Assembly (NCBI RefSeq): GCF_014385195.1 | Contig: NZ_JACRTG010000011.1 | Coordinates: 1-64,000 of the forward strand | Source of the DNA: Paratissierella segnis | Lineage (GTDB): Bacteria > Bacillota > Clostridia > Tissierellales > Tissierellaceae | Direction: 5' to 3' | Length of the DNA: 64,000 bases | In this document: piece by piece, positions 36,321 to 45,320 of the stretch | Layout of the letters: the number at the start of each line of letters is the position of its first letter | Numbering within the stretch: the first letter of the stretch is position 1 | The notes under the pieces: model-generated | Databases searched by the model: none | Told to the model about the DNA's origin: nothing | Seen by the model: only the letters and a program-made list of their open reading frames with translations | Translations under genes and position numbers: made by a program

Positions 36321-36443
36321 AAAAGCGGAGATCCTTCGAAGGCAATGCTCATACTGCCCGCCTCACACTTAGACTGCAAAGGGTACACGGCAGGACGACC
36401 CAAAGGTCGATTGTGAATTGTGCATTGTGAATTGTGAACTGTG
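36321..36443. repeat. Intergenic repeat block: stem-loop fragment plus heptamer tract
   Basis: An 18-base word, AAAAGCGGAGATCCTTCG (36321-36338), recurs exactly at 51792-51809. Heptamer units (ATTGTGA/C) at 36410-36443 are identical over 34 bases, inverted, to 11465-11498. The 36260-36528 gap holds this block and a terminator, and no gene is seen. Confidence 0.8.
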
Positions 36444-36466
36444 CATTGATTTAAGTTGTGCATTGA

Positions 36467-36498
36467 TTTAAAGAGGTTACATATGTAACCTCTTTAAA
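36467..36498 (-). terminator. Terminator after the second sugar-binding protein gene
   Basis: A perfect 32-base palindrome (16-base arms centred on CATATG, with AGAGGTTAC in the stem). It lies 30 bases beyond the stop at 36529 and separates the importer from the catabolic genes. Fully symmetric, so it could work both ways. Confidence 0.8.
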
Positions 36499-36528
36499 AT
36501 TTTTTATTATGAATTTTTATACTTTATT

Positions 36529-37509
36529 TTAGTCTTTTTTTAGTACGGAAACTCCTGTATCTACAACATCTTTATCTACAGTCTTTCCTTCTAACGCATT
36601 AACTGCTGTTTTCATTCCTTCATAACCCATGACATCTGGATTTTGTGCCATAGTAGCAAGTAAATATCCTTCATCGATTAATTGTAAGATAGTATCGGAT
36701 TTATCAAATCCAACACCGATAACTTCTCCGCCAACTTCCTTTATGGCATTTCCTATACCTACTGTGGAGCCTTCATTCCCTCCAAAGATTCCTACAACGC
36801 CTTCAGTGATAAAGTTTGCTGCAGCGTCCTTGGATCTTGCAGCATCTCCTTCTGCATATTGAGTTTCAAGGATTGTAAAATCTGTGCCTTCAAAGGCGGA
36901 TCTAAATCCTTTTTCTCTTTTTACAGTAGAATCTGTAGAAGCATTAACGCTTACAACACCAATCTTGCCTGATGTTATACCTTTTTCTTTTAGAGCATTT
37001 AACATCTCTTCTCCTGCAGTTTTACCAGCCGCTTCGTTATCTGTAGCTAGAGTTTGTACTGCTGGAAAATCAGCAGGGGAGTCGACATATACGATCTTTA
37101 TACCTTCGCTATCAGCTTCTTTAAGTGTAGCTGTTACAGCATCCGGTCCATTAGCTGCAAGCAGTATTGCATCTGCGCCGCCTGCTATGGCATTGTTGAT
37201 AGACTCAATTTGTTTAGCATCATCTTTTACATCAGGTGCCAGCCATTGATAATCTACATTTCCTAATTCGTCAGCAGCCTTTTTAGCTCCTTGATCTACA
37301 GTAACCCAGTGTTGATCCATTTGGTCCATGGTGATAAGATAAACTTTATATTTATCTTTCTTGTCTGCACCGTTATCATCGCCATTATTACCAGTATCAA
37401 CGTCTTCTGCATTTTGACCATTGTCACTAGAAGTATCTTTTGGTGCGGAACATCCCACTACTGTAAAGACTAATGATAAGACTAAAATTAATGTTATGAA
37501 TTTTTTCAT
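36529..37509 (-). CDS. Sugar ABC transporter substrate-binding lipoprotein (second system)
   Basis: A 326-residue ribose-type binding protein. The signal ends TVVGC with the lipid Cys at residue 20, followed by an Asp/Asn/Gly-rich linker. The body has MDQHWVTVDQGAKKAADELGN, GADAILLAANGPDAVTA, VGIFGGNEGSTVGIGNAI and a GYEGMKTAVNALEG end, as in RbsB-like proteins. It is the third gene of the importer (ATPase, permease, binding protein). A strong terminator follows, so this gene is likely produced in excess of the downstream catabolic genes. Ligand unknown. Confidence 0.93.
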   Translation of the reverse strand: MKKFITLILVLSLVFTVVGCSAPKDTSSDNGQNAEDVDTGNNGDDNGADKKDKYKVYLITMDQMDQHWVTVDQGAKKAADELGNVDYQWLAPDVKDDAKQIESINNAIAGGADAILLAANGPDAVTATLKEADSEGIKIVYVDSPADFPAVQTLATDNEAAGKTAGEEMLNALKEKGITSGKIGVVSVNASTDSTVKREKGFRSAFEGTDFTILETQYAEGDAARSKDAAANFITEGVVGIFGGNEGSTVGIGNAIKEVGGEVIGVGFDKSDTILQLIDEGYLLATMAQNPDVMGYEGMKTAVNALEGKTVDKDVVDTGVSVLKKD

Positions 37510-37568
37510 TATAAATAGTCCCCCCTATATTTTTATTTATTTCAAAGCATTATGCTTTAAAAACTTAT

Positions 37569-38585
37569 TTAAGATTTTCCTTTGGATTTTGACTTGGTCA
37601 CATTTTTATTTGCTCTTACAACAATATCCAAAAGAACAGATATAATAACTATAATACCTATAACAATATTTCTTATAGCAACCGGTGCTCCGGCAAATTG
37701 GAGTCCATTTTGCAGTACGCCCCAAATAGATGCACCAACTATTGTTCCCAAAAGTATGCCCTGCCCTCCCAAGGTACTTACTCCTCCAATAACCGAGGAA
37801 GCTACAGCGTAGAGTTCATATCCATTTCCGGCATCCATTGTCCCCATACCGCTGGTAGCAGTGATAATAAGTCCTACTGTTGCTGAACACACTGCGCTAA
37901 CCAAATATGCTTTTGTTATTGTACTGGAAATATTGACTCCCGATAGATTGGCTGCATTGATATTGCTCCCAACCGCATAAATATGTCTCCCTGTTCTGGT
38001 TCTGCTTAATATAAAATTAAAGACAAGCCACATTACAAGAGCAATCCAAATCGTATTATATAACCCTAAAGTTTTGCCATAATAAAAGAAATTTCTAAAT
38101 CCCTCTGCTTTAGCTCCTATGGAGTCTGTATTGTAGTTATTGTTTACAATCTGTGCAATACCTCTCGCTATGGTCATAGTTCCCAATGTAGCTATAAATG
38201 CCGGAAGTTTTGCTTTGGATATCAGCTTTCCATTTAGTATCCCAATGAATATTGAAGATATATAAGAAATACATACGGCAAGCCACGGATTCATACCCTT
38301 TGTCATTAACGTAGCAGAAATCATACAGCTCATACCTACAACAGATCCTATAGATAGATCTATATTTCCTGTAATCAGTACATATGACTGACCTACTCCA
38401 ATCAGTATAATAGGAGCAATCTGTCTAAGTAAGTTGGAAATATTTCTATATGAAAAAAAATTAGGATTTAAAAACCCGAATACAATAATTAGCATAATAA
38501 GTCCAATACTTACAGTAATTACTTGACCCATTCCTCTTTTAGAAAAGATCCTTTTAAATCTTTTGGATGAATTATTACTTTCCAT
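37569..38585 (-). CDS. Sugar ABC transporter permease (second system, RbsC type)
   Basis: About 338 residues with 8-10 membrane segments. Family marks are TGNIDLSIGSVVG, the ATPase-coupling loop INAANLSGVNISSTITKAYL and GGVSTLGGQGILLGT. A GTG at 38597 overlaps the ribosome site AAAGGTGG, so ATG 38585 is chosen. It lies 20 bases after the ATPase gene. Confidence 0.94.
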   Translation of the reverse strand: MESNNSSKRFKRIFSKRGMGQVITVSIGLIMLIIVFGFLNPNFFSYRNISNLLRQIAPIILIGVGQSYVLITGNIDLSIGSVVGMSCMISATLMTKGMNPWLAVCISYISSIFIGILNGKLISKAKLPAFIATLGTMTIARGIAQIVNNNYNTDSIGAKAEGFRNFFYYGKTLGLYNTIWIALVMWLVFNFILSRTRTGRHIYAVGSNINAANLSGVNISSTITKAYLVSAVCSATVGLIITATSGMGTMDAGNGYELYAVASSVIGGVSTLGGQGILLGTIVGASIWGVLQNGLQFAGAPVAIRNIVIGIIVIISVLLDIVVRANKNVTKSKSKGKS

Positions 38586-38605
38586 ATCAACTTCCACCTT
38601 TCTCG

Positions 38606-40123
38606 TTAAGCCTCTTTTTTCATTTCAATTTTTCTATCAAATTTAGTAGCATACTCTAGAATAATATCTTGTGTTGCTTCTTCTATATCTAATTCCTTAG
38701 TAATCTTTCCATCAGCCATAACCAGAATTCTATCGCTAATTCCCAAAATCTCCTGCATTTCGGAAGAAACAAATAATACCCCAATGCCTTGGTCCTTTAA
38801 TTCATTCATAAGATTGTAAATTTCCACCTTTGCCGCTACATCAATACCCCTTGTAGGTTCATCAAAGATTACAACCCTTGAGTCCCTTGCCAGCCACTTT
38901 CCAACTACTACCTTTTGTTGATTCCCTCCCGAAAGACTTTCTGCATTTGCATCTGAATTTGTCAATCGAATTGTGAGATTTTTTACTGTTTCTTCAGTAA
39001 TTTCATTTTCTTTCTTCCTATTTACAACACCCATCTTCGATGTAAGTAAATCCAAATTAGGTAGTGAAATATTATCTTTTATGCTAAGCTTTGTACAGAG
39101 TCCATCCCTTTTTCTATCTTCAGGAACTAGTACAATTCCGGATTTAATTGAATCAATCGGTCTATTTATTCTTATCTCTTCTCCGTCAAGAAAAATATCA
39201 CCTGATTCCTTTGGATCAGCTCCAAATAATGCTCTAGTCATCTCGGTCCTTCCGGCACCCATCAATCCGGCAATACCTACTATTTCCCCTTCATAAAGCG
39301 AGAAGTTGATATCCCTAACATGACTTCCTGCATTTAAGTTCCTTACTTCCATTATTTTTTCCCCTACTTCCTTTTCGATGCGAGGGAACTTTTCGGTAAT
39401 TTCACGGCCTACCATATAGGAAATAATCTCTTTAAGGGTGGTGTCTTTATAATCCATAGACGTAATATATTGACCATCTCTCAAAATCATAACCCGATCA
39501 ACTATATCTTCAAGCTCCTCCAATCTATGGGAAATATATATTATACCGTGACCATCATCCCTTAATTTTCTAATAATAGTAAATAGCTCATCTATCTCTT
39601 TAGATGTTAAAGCAGAAGTAGGTTCATCCATTATGAGTATCTTGGCATTAGTAGACAAGGCTTTTGAAATTTCAACCATCTGTTGTTTAGATACGGATAA
39701 ATTTCCAACAATGGTTTCAGGATCAATATCTATATTTAATCTATTGAGAACCTTTTTAGCCTCATGATTCATTTCTTTATCAGATAGAACACCATTTTTC
39801 GTAACCTCTCTACCTAAGAAAATATTTTGTGCCACAGTAAGATGCTCACACATATTCAATTCCTGATGAATAATTGCTATTCCTAATTCTTGGGCTTTTA
39901 CCGGATTTATATCTTCTATTACTTCACCAAATACTTTTATAGTTCCCTTATCCTTGGTATAAACACCCGACAAAATTTTCATCAAGGTAGACTTTCCGGC
40001 ACCATTTTCTCCAAGCAGCGCAAGAACTTCTCCTGATTTCAGTCTTAAAGAGACATTGTCAAGTGCCTTTACTCCCGGGAAACTCTTGCAGACGTTTTCC
40101 AATTCTACCATATAATTGCTCAT
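38606..40123 (-). CDS. Sugar ABC transporter ATPase, duplicated (second system)
   Basis: About 505 residues, RbsA type. The N-half is complete (Walker A GENGAGKST, LSVSKQQ, Walker B ILIMDEPTSAL), and the C-half has GLMGAGRTE, LSGGNQQK and VVIFDEPTRGID. GTG 40132 lies in the ribosome site GAGGTGG, so ATG 40123 is chosen. It contrasts with the dead homologue encoded just upstream at 40245, which shares its layout but not its catalytic residues. Confidence 0.95.
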   Translation of the reverse strand: MSNYMVELENVCKSFPGVKALDNVSLRLKSGEVLALLGENGAGKSTLMKILSGVYTKDKGTIKVFGEVIEDINPVKAQELGIAIIHQELNMCEHLTVAQNIFLGREVTKNGVLSDKEMNHEAKKVLNRLNIDIDPETIVGNLSVSKQQMVEISKALSTNAKILIMDEPTSALTSKEIDELFTIIRKLRDDGHGIIYISHRLEELEDIVDRVMILRDGQYITSMDYKDTTLKEIISYMVGREITEKFPRIEKEVGEKIMEVRNLNAGSHVRDINFSLYEGEIVGIAGLMGAGRTEMTRALFGADPKESGDIFLDGEEIRINRPIDSIKSGIVLVPEDRKRDGLCTKLSIKDNISLPNLDLLTSKMGVVNRKKENEITEETVKNLTIRLTNSDANAESLSGGNQQKVVVGKWLARDSRVVIFDEPTRGIDVAAKVEIYNLMNELKDQGIGVLFVSSEMQEILGISDRILVMADGKITKELDIEEATQDIILEYATKFDRKIEMKKEA

Positions 40124-40179
40124 TGGAACCACCTCGATATATAATAAATTTTTACAGATACTTTTTTCTGTACTCCTTG

Positions 40180-40240
40180 AATTTATAATACCATAAACAA
40201 AATAGCGGTAAGGGGGATAATCTTTTGAATAGGGGGGACA
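40180..40240 (-). promoter_or_regulatory. Promoter of the second importer with a direct repeat suited to the AraC-type regulator
   Basis: On the plus strand AGGGGG-AAT-like words begin at 40211 (agggggataat) and 40231 (aggggggacat), 20 bases apart, two helix turns. A minus-strand -35-like TTACCG abuts them and TATAA follows about 17 bases on. The site therefore resembles a tandem activator site just upstream of a promoter. The binding protein is inferred to be the RR at 42690-44297. Confidence 0.4.
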
Positions 40241-40244
40241 TTTA

Positions 40245-41660
40245 TTAGATATTTAAAATTTTGCCATCTTCCATTATCAATAGTCTGTCTGAAACGAAAA
40301 GCGTATCCGATATGCTGACTGCTAAAATAACTACTCCAATACCTTTCTCTTTAAGCAAATTTATAAGTTCAATAATACGCCCCCTTAAATACATATCTGC
40401 ATTTGAAAAGGGCTGCATAATAAATACAATTTTAGGATTTAACAAAATAATTCGCATATAAACCAAATTATATAAATCCTTCTTATCAAGTTTTCTGAGG
40501 TCAGCAGCTTCTATATTTCCGCCTACTATATTTCTATATTCCTCTTTAATATTTTTCAGTATTTTTTTATTGACTATACTTTCATCAAATTTATAATCCA
40601 TTAACAAAAAAGTCAAATTTTCTAAATATGACATATCATAAAACAGCATTTTATCAACGGGCTCTTCAGGAACAAAAGCAATCTTATTTTCTAATAAGCT
40701 ATGTGTGTCAATGATATCAATCCTTTTATGATCTAAATTTATATTCCCTTCTATAGGCTGAATCTTTCCCATGAGTATTTCGGCAATATCTTGAATTCCT
40801 TTATTGTTTATATCCAAAATAGTGATGCACTCTCCCGCCTTAACGGAAAAACTAATTCCCTTAAGATTTTCGGATGTAAAATTCTTAAATTCAAAATTTC
40901 CAGAACTCTCATTTTCATCTTTCAAGCCTTCCCTATTTTCAAAGGTAATAATATATGGTTTTAATATATCATCAGAAAAGTCCTTCTTTTCAATCACCTT
41001 TATTACTCTTCCATTTTCAAAGAGACATACCCTGTCGCATATCTTAAATGCCTCTTCGTGATGATTGGCAATATATAAAAATGAAATTCCTTTTTGAGTG
41101 TAGTATTTCATCAATTTTTGAAAATTGATTAACTCTTCGATGCTTAAAAAATTTGATATCTCTAAAATAATAATCAATTGTACTCCACTTGTTATTGCTT
41201 TGACAATTTCAACAAGGGTCTTTTCATAAAGCGATAATTCAGAAACATATTGACTGGATTGTATATTGATACTAAGCTCTTCCAACAATTCATCGGTTTT
41301 TTCCTTAAGTTTTTTTTCATTTATTACATAGCTATCAAATTCATGATTGAGGACATATATATTGTCGATGACCTTAAGGCTTTCTATTAGCTTTACTTGT
41401 TTATCTATTAAATAAACCTTATTGTTTCTCATATTGCTATATTCGTAGTTATTAACTAACCTCTCATCAAAATATATCCGTCCAAAATCTATAGAAATAT
41501 TTTGAGATATCAATTGTATTAATTGACTTTTCCCGTGATTATTTAAAGGAAGCAATCCCATAATTTCTCCCTTAAATATCTGAAAATTGATATTATCAAG
41601 ATAAGTATTTCCATCTATTTCTTTACTAACGTTCTCAATCCTTAGTATTTCTTCTTTCAT
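40245..41660 (-). CDS. Catalytically dead RbsA-like double ABC ATPase homologue
   Basis: A 471-residue protein with the two-half layout of sugar ATPases but ruined motifs. First half: Walker A reads PLNNHGKSQL, Walker B LIIILEISNFLS in place of (I/V)DEPTS. Second half: the Walker A region reads DINNKGIQD, the LSGGNQQK signature is replaced by LRKLDKKDLYN, and DEPTRG by MQPFSNA. It still has GICDRVCLFENGR-like and ISDTLFVSDRLLIMEDGK segments showing its ancestry. It lies between the sensor kinase (12 bases) and the functional ATPase (121 bases) and follows the two-component genes. It cannot power transport, so a structural or signalling role is inferred. Confidence 0.85.
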   Translation of the reverse strand: MKEEILRIENVSKEIDGNTYLDNINFQIFKGEIMGLLPLNNHGKSQLIQLISQNISIDFGRIYFDERLVNNYEYSNMRNNKVYLIDKQVKLIESLKVIDNIYVLNHEFDSYVINEKKLKEKTDELLEELSINIQSSQYVSELSLYEKTLVEIVKAITSGVQLIIILEISNFLSIEELINFQKLMKYYTQKGISFLYIANHHEEAFKICDRVCLFENGRVIKVIEKKDFSDDILKPYIITFENREGLKDENESSGNFEFKNFTSENLKGISFSVKAGECITILDINNKGIQDIAEILMGKIQPIEGNINLDHKRIDIIDTHSLLENKIAFVPEEPVDKMLFYDMSYLENLTFLLMDYKFDESIVNKKILKNIKEEYRNIVGGNIEAADLRKLDKKDLYNLVYMRIILLNPKIVFIMQPFSNADMYLRGRIIELINLLKEKGIGVVILAVSISDTLFVSDRLLIMEDGKILNI

Positions 41661-41672
41661 TATTTCATCATC

Positions 41673-42680
41673 CTAATCTATTATAAAAGGTATGGTTATT
41701 TCAACGTCTGTTCCCGCATCAATTTTACTATATACGTAAATCCCATATTCATCACCGAATATAAGTTTGATACGATTGTTGACATTGAGCAGAGCTATGC
41801 CTCCCTTATTTCTATCCTCTTTCATATATTCAAGTGAGGTACCTCTAAGCTTTTGATTGAGCTCCTTTAATCTTTGTTCATCTATTCCGACACCATTATC
41901 GGAAATTATAATAATCAACCTTTTGTTTGTCACAAATACCTTCAGAGTTAAAATGCCTTTCCCCATCTTTCTCTCCAAACCATGAAAGATAGCATTTTCA
42001 AATATTGGCTGCAGAGTAAGTTTCGGTATTTTTGCTTGTAATATATCCGGAAGATCTTCTTCTTGAAAATCAATATTTAATTCCAATTTATCTCCAAATC
42101 TAAATTCTTGTATTTTGTAATAAGTCTTAACATTATTTATCTCTGCATCTAAAGTTACAAGCTTATCAACATTGGAAATAGTATATCTAAAGAAAGTTGC
42201 CAGAGCTTCAGTCATATTAGCTATGCTATCGACCCCTTCAATCAACGCTTCACTTCTTATACCTTCCAAAGTATTGTATAAGAAATGGGGATTTATTTGA
42301 TTTTGTAAAGCCAAGTACTCTGCATGTTTTTTAGACCCTTCTATCAATGTCTTGGTGTCAATTATTTCCTTGAATTTTTGAAACGCAAGATAAGTCTCTC
42401 GATTGAAAAATATTCTCATATCAAATACACTCATCAATATAGAACCTTGATAAAACAGCGTTAAAACTTTGTTTATTTCCTTATAGGGTTTATATATCCA
42501 TTTATAAAAATAATATAAAATTCCTGCTACAAAAATAATATATATAAATAAGAAAATATAAGACACATTATTTTGATAATTGTATATTAAATGAAATAGG
42601 GTTATTAAAAAAACAATCCCTATCAATATGAATACAACAAAAATCCTATTAAATAGATAAATAACTTTTTTATCCTTCAT
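41673..42680 (-). CDS. Sensor histidine kinase (LytS/YesM type) with minimal extracellular part
   Basis: About 335 residues. Two adjacent hydrophobic segments (about residues 10-30 and 38-60) leave almost no extracellular loop, so it probably senses through a partner protein or within the membrane. The His_kinase block LQNQINPHFLYNTLEGIRS holds the phospho-His, and the ATPase domain has LTLQPIFENAIFHGLE and SDNGVGIDEQRL. GTG 42689 lies in the ribosome site, so ATG 42680 is chosen. The RR gene ends nine bases upstream. The dead ABC homologue, 12 bases downstream, is a good candidate for its partner. Confidence 0.92.
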   Translation of the reverse strand: MKDKKVIYLFNRIFVVFILIGIVFLITLFHLIYNYQNNVSYIFLFIYIIFVAGILYYFYKWIYKPYKEINKVLTLFYQGSILMSVFDMRIFFNRETYLAFQKFKEIIDTKTLIEGSKKHAEYLALQNQINPHFLYNTLEGIRSEALIEGVDSIANMTEALATFFRYTISNVDKLVTLDAEINNVKTYYKIQEFRFGDKLELNIDFQEEDLPDILQAKIPKLTLQPIFENAIFHGLERKMGKGILTLKVFVTNKRLIIIISDNGVGIDEQRLKELNQKLRGTSLEYMKEDRNKGGIALLNVNNRIKLIFGDEYGIYVYSKIDAGTDVEITIPFIID

Positions 42681-42689
42681 TTCAATCAC

Positions 42690-44297
42690 CTAAATAAATA
42701 TTTTTCTGTAATCTTTAGGCTTAAGTCCCGTATATTTAACGAATAATTTAGAAAAATACTTAACATCGCTATAGCCTACCATAAGACAAATATCCTGAAC
42801 TCTCAAATCGGATTCCTTTAATAACACCTTAGCCTTTTCAATTCTTATTTTTGAGAGGTATTCCACAAATGAAGACCCAGTTTCCTTTTTAAAAATACTG
42901 CTAAAATAGCTTGGATTAAATCCTATATGATTGCCTACATCTTCCAAGGTGATATTGTTCATATAATTTGCCTCGATATATTCCTTAGCTTGGCTTATCT
43001 GCGCTAAATTTCTATTAGTGGAATCGTTATCCAGCAAAGTAAAGAATGAATTAATATAATCCATTAATTCAGTAAATAGCTTATCCATAGAGTAACAGTC
43101 TGCAACAGAATTCTCTAATTTCTCGTATTCCTTAGTTTCGCTTTCTATTTTTGTGATATTGCTTTTTAAGGTTAAATCAAAAATATTTGCTATATCTAAA
43201 ATAAGAACTTTTAAATCTCTTCCGCTTATAGGAGACAGCCTTATTTCTTCCTTGAGTTCAATCAAAGACTTTTTTATTCCCTCAAGATCCAATCTTTCAA
43301 CTGTTTTTACAAATTTCTTTGAAAACTCTACAAATTTTTCGCTCTGTACCCTTTTATTATCATTTATTTCATCATAAAGGATTAATCCTCCTATCCCTTT
43401 TATAACTCTATCGTCAATGGATAATTTGCTGCTTTCACATGATGCTTTTATATCTCCTATTTTCAAAACTTCTTCTCCATATCCTAAGGTTAACTTGAAC
43501 TTATTTGTTTTGTAAGTTCTATTGAAGTCATTTAATATGTTTAAAAGTCTATCCTCAATAATTTTATTTTCTTCTTCCTTATAGTTGATTAAAATATAAG
43601 CTTGATTTTTCTTTATGATTCCCTCGATATCACAAACCTTATCCTGTAGTTTTGAAGAAATCGTATCCAAAGCACTTACCATTATATTTCTTATATCCAA
43701 CTTATCATCTTCATTGATCTGATCCAATATCAATATCATTATTCTAAAACGATAAGGCTTGAAACTAAAATAATATTTTTCATTTATTTCCTCTAATGTA
43801 TAGCTGATAAAATTGTTCCCATCGGCTGTGATGAGATTGTCCAAAAAAGACCTCCTAATTATAGGCCTATCATTTGTATGCGAAAGCTTATATTCATTTT
43901 CTAAATTAATATAACCCTTTTCTCTGATAATGTCCCCTTTAACCCTTAAAAGGGCATTCAATAACTCCTCCTGATTAATGGGCTTTAGGAGGTAATCTTT
44001 TACTCCAAAACCTATGGCTTTTTTAGCATATTCAAATTGACCATAACCGCTAATTATAATGAATTCTAAATCTTTATTTATGGCTTTAGCTTTTTCTATC
44101 AGTTCTAATCCGTCATACCCGGGCATTCTAATATCTGTAATCACAATATCCGGATTTTCTTTCTCAATCAATTCTATTGCTTCCAGCCCATTGTTAGCCA
44201 TTCCTACAACAAGCATACCAATTTTCTCCCAATCGATGAGTCTTTTAATTAGCATACATATTCTATTTTCATCGTCTGCTATGATTACTCGAATCAT
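42690..44297 (-). CDS. Response regulator with long linker and AraC-type DNA-binding domain (YesN family)
   Basis: About 535 residues. The receiver domain (about 1-120) has phospho-Asp55 in IVITDIRMPGYDG and YLLKPINQEEL. A middle region of about 300 residues, as in full-size YesN, separates it from a C-terminal double helix-turn-helix (about 430-535; ITLEDVGNHIGFNPSYFSSIFKKETG, VGYSDVKYFSKLFVKYTG). ATG 44297 after GAGGAG is chosen over an upstream GTG at 44306. It heads the operon and is the natural activator of the importer downstream. Confidence 0.93.
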   Translation of the reverse strand: MIRVIIADDENRICMLIKRLIDWEKIGMLVVGMANNGLEAIELIEKENPDIVITDIRMPGYDGLELIEKAKAINKDLEFIIISGYGQFEYAKKAIGFGVKDYLLKPINQEELLNALLRVKGDIIREKGYINLENEYKLSHTNDRPIIRRSFLDNLITADGNNFISYTLEEINEKYYFSFKPYRFRIMILILDQINEDDKLDIRNIMVSALDTISSKLQDKVCDIEGIIKKNQAYILINYKEEENKIIEDRLLNILNDFNRTYKTNKFKLTLGYGEEVLKIGDIKASCESSKLSIDDRVIKGIGGLILYDEINDNKRVQSEKFVEFSKKFVKTVERLDLEGIKKSLIELKEEIRLSPISGRDLKVLILDIANIFDLTLKSNITKIESETKEYEKLENSVADCYSMDKLFTELMDYINSFFTLLDNDSTNRNLAQISQAKEYIEANYMNNITLEDVGNHIGFNPSYFSSIFKKETGSSFVEYLSKIRIEKAKVLLKESDLRVQDICLMVGYSDVKYFSKLFVKYTGLKPKDYRKIFI

Positions 44298-44422
44298 CCA
44301 CTTCACTCCTCATCTTTTGTACCTTTTGCGACCGTTTACCTTATCTTTAGTATACTATTATTGATATTTGCATACAAGACAAAGAAAATTTAAATTAAGG
44401 TGAGCTTGACAAGGAATAAATA

Positions 44423-44457
44423 AGCCTTACATAGGATTTAAACCCTTATGTAAGGCT
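44423..44457 (-). terminator. Terminator after the HAD phosphatase gene
   Basis: Perfect 11-base arms AGCCTTACATA and TATGTAAGGCT (44423-44433, 44447-44457), followed by TTATTTATTCC in the minus direction. It closes the amino-sugar operon and lies before the response regulator promoter region. Confidence 0.8.
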
Positions 44458-44491
44458 AGTTATCTTCTCCATCACAATTTCTCCAATAATA

Positions 44492-45280
44492 TCATTTTAA
44501 CACTTTCTCTTTTATTATTTCCAATACTCCATTGTCCTCATTGCTATTTGCTATAAAATTCGCAGCGCGTTTTATTTCTTCAGGTGAATTGTCCATAGCA
44601 TAGCTATGGTATCCTTCCTTTAACATTTCAATATCGTTATAAAAATCACCAAAAATCATGGTGTCTTTCTTTTCTATACCAAATTTTCTTTGAATCATAT
44701 CCACTGCTTTACCCTTGTTTATTCCCATATTATAAATATCAAGCCATGTAGGAGTTGAATCTACAAGCTGCAATTCGTTCTCCCATTTATCGCAAAGTAT
44801 CTTTTTGGAATTAACCCCCGAGCCCTTTAAATCAAAAATCGCAATTTTTAATATATCATCTTTCACGTCATTAAAATTTTCAACTATTTGATAATTATGA
44901 TAATATTTCATAGTTTCCTTTAAGAAGAATTCATCTTTGGTATTTATATAAGCCGATTTTTTTCCGCAAAGTACAATATATATATCTTCAATCTTTAAGG
45001 CATCTTCAACAAAGCTAAAAACAATTGACTTATCAATTGAATTTGCATATAACTCCTCACCTTTATAGACTACCAGTGTGCCGTTCTCAGCTATATACAA
45101 CAATTCATCACTTATTGGTTCAAATAAATTGTATAATTGGTAGTATTGCCTTCCGCTTGCAGCTGCAAATTTTATATTTCTTTCTCTTAACTCTTTAAAT
45201 AAGCTGAAGAATTCATCGTTTAGACATCCTTCTCCATCCAGAAGAGTCCCATCCATATCACTTACAATTAATTTTATCAT
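44492..45280 (-). CDS. HAD-family sugar phosphatase (Cof type)
   Basis: A 262-residue HAD IIB hydrolase. The first motif is VSDMDGTLL with the nucleophilic Asp, SGRQYYQLY is motif II, and GDFYNDIEML with the acidic pair is motif IV. Cof-type enzymes dephosphorylate sugar phosphates or nucleotide-like metabolites. As the last gene of the amino-sugar PTS operon, 40 bases after EIIA, it may relieve sugar-phosphate stress. The substrate cannot be predicted. Confidence 0.92.
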   Translation of the reverse strand: MIKLIVSDMDGTLLDGEGCLNDEFFSLFKELRERNIKFAAASGRQYYQLYNLFEPISDELLYIAENGTLVVYKGEELYANSIDKSIVFSFVEDALKIEDIYIVLCGKKSAYINTKDEFFLKETMKYYHNYQIVENFNDVKDDILKIAIFDLKGSGVNSKKILCDKWENELQLVDSTPTWLDIYNMGINKGKAVDMIQRKFGIEKKDTMIFGDFYNDIEMLKEGYHSYAMDNSPEEIKRAANFIANSNEDNGVLEIIKEKVLK

Positions 45281-45320
45281 CTATCTAACCTCATAATTAT
45301 TTGAAAAATAAAGAGGGAAC

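Noticed and set aside
44298..44491. A catabolite-repression (cre) site upstream of the response regulator.
   Set aside because: The GCGACCGTTTACC stretch does not have the palindromic cre pattern; I could find no convincing cre sites by eye in the window.
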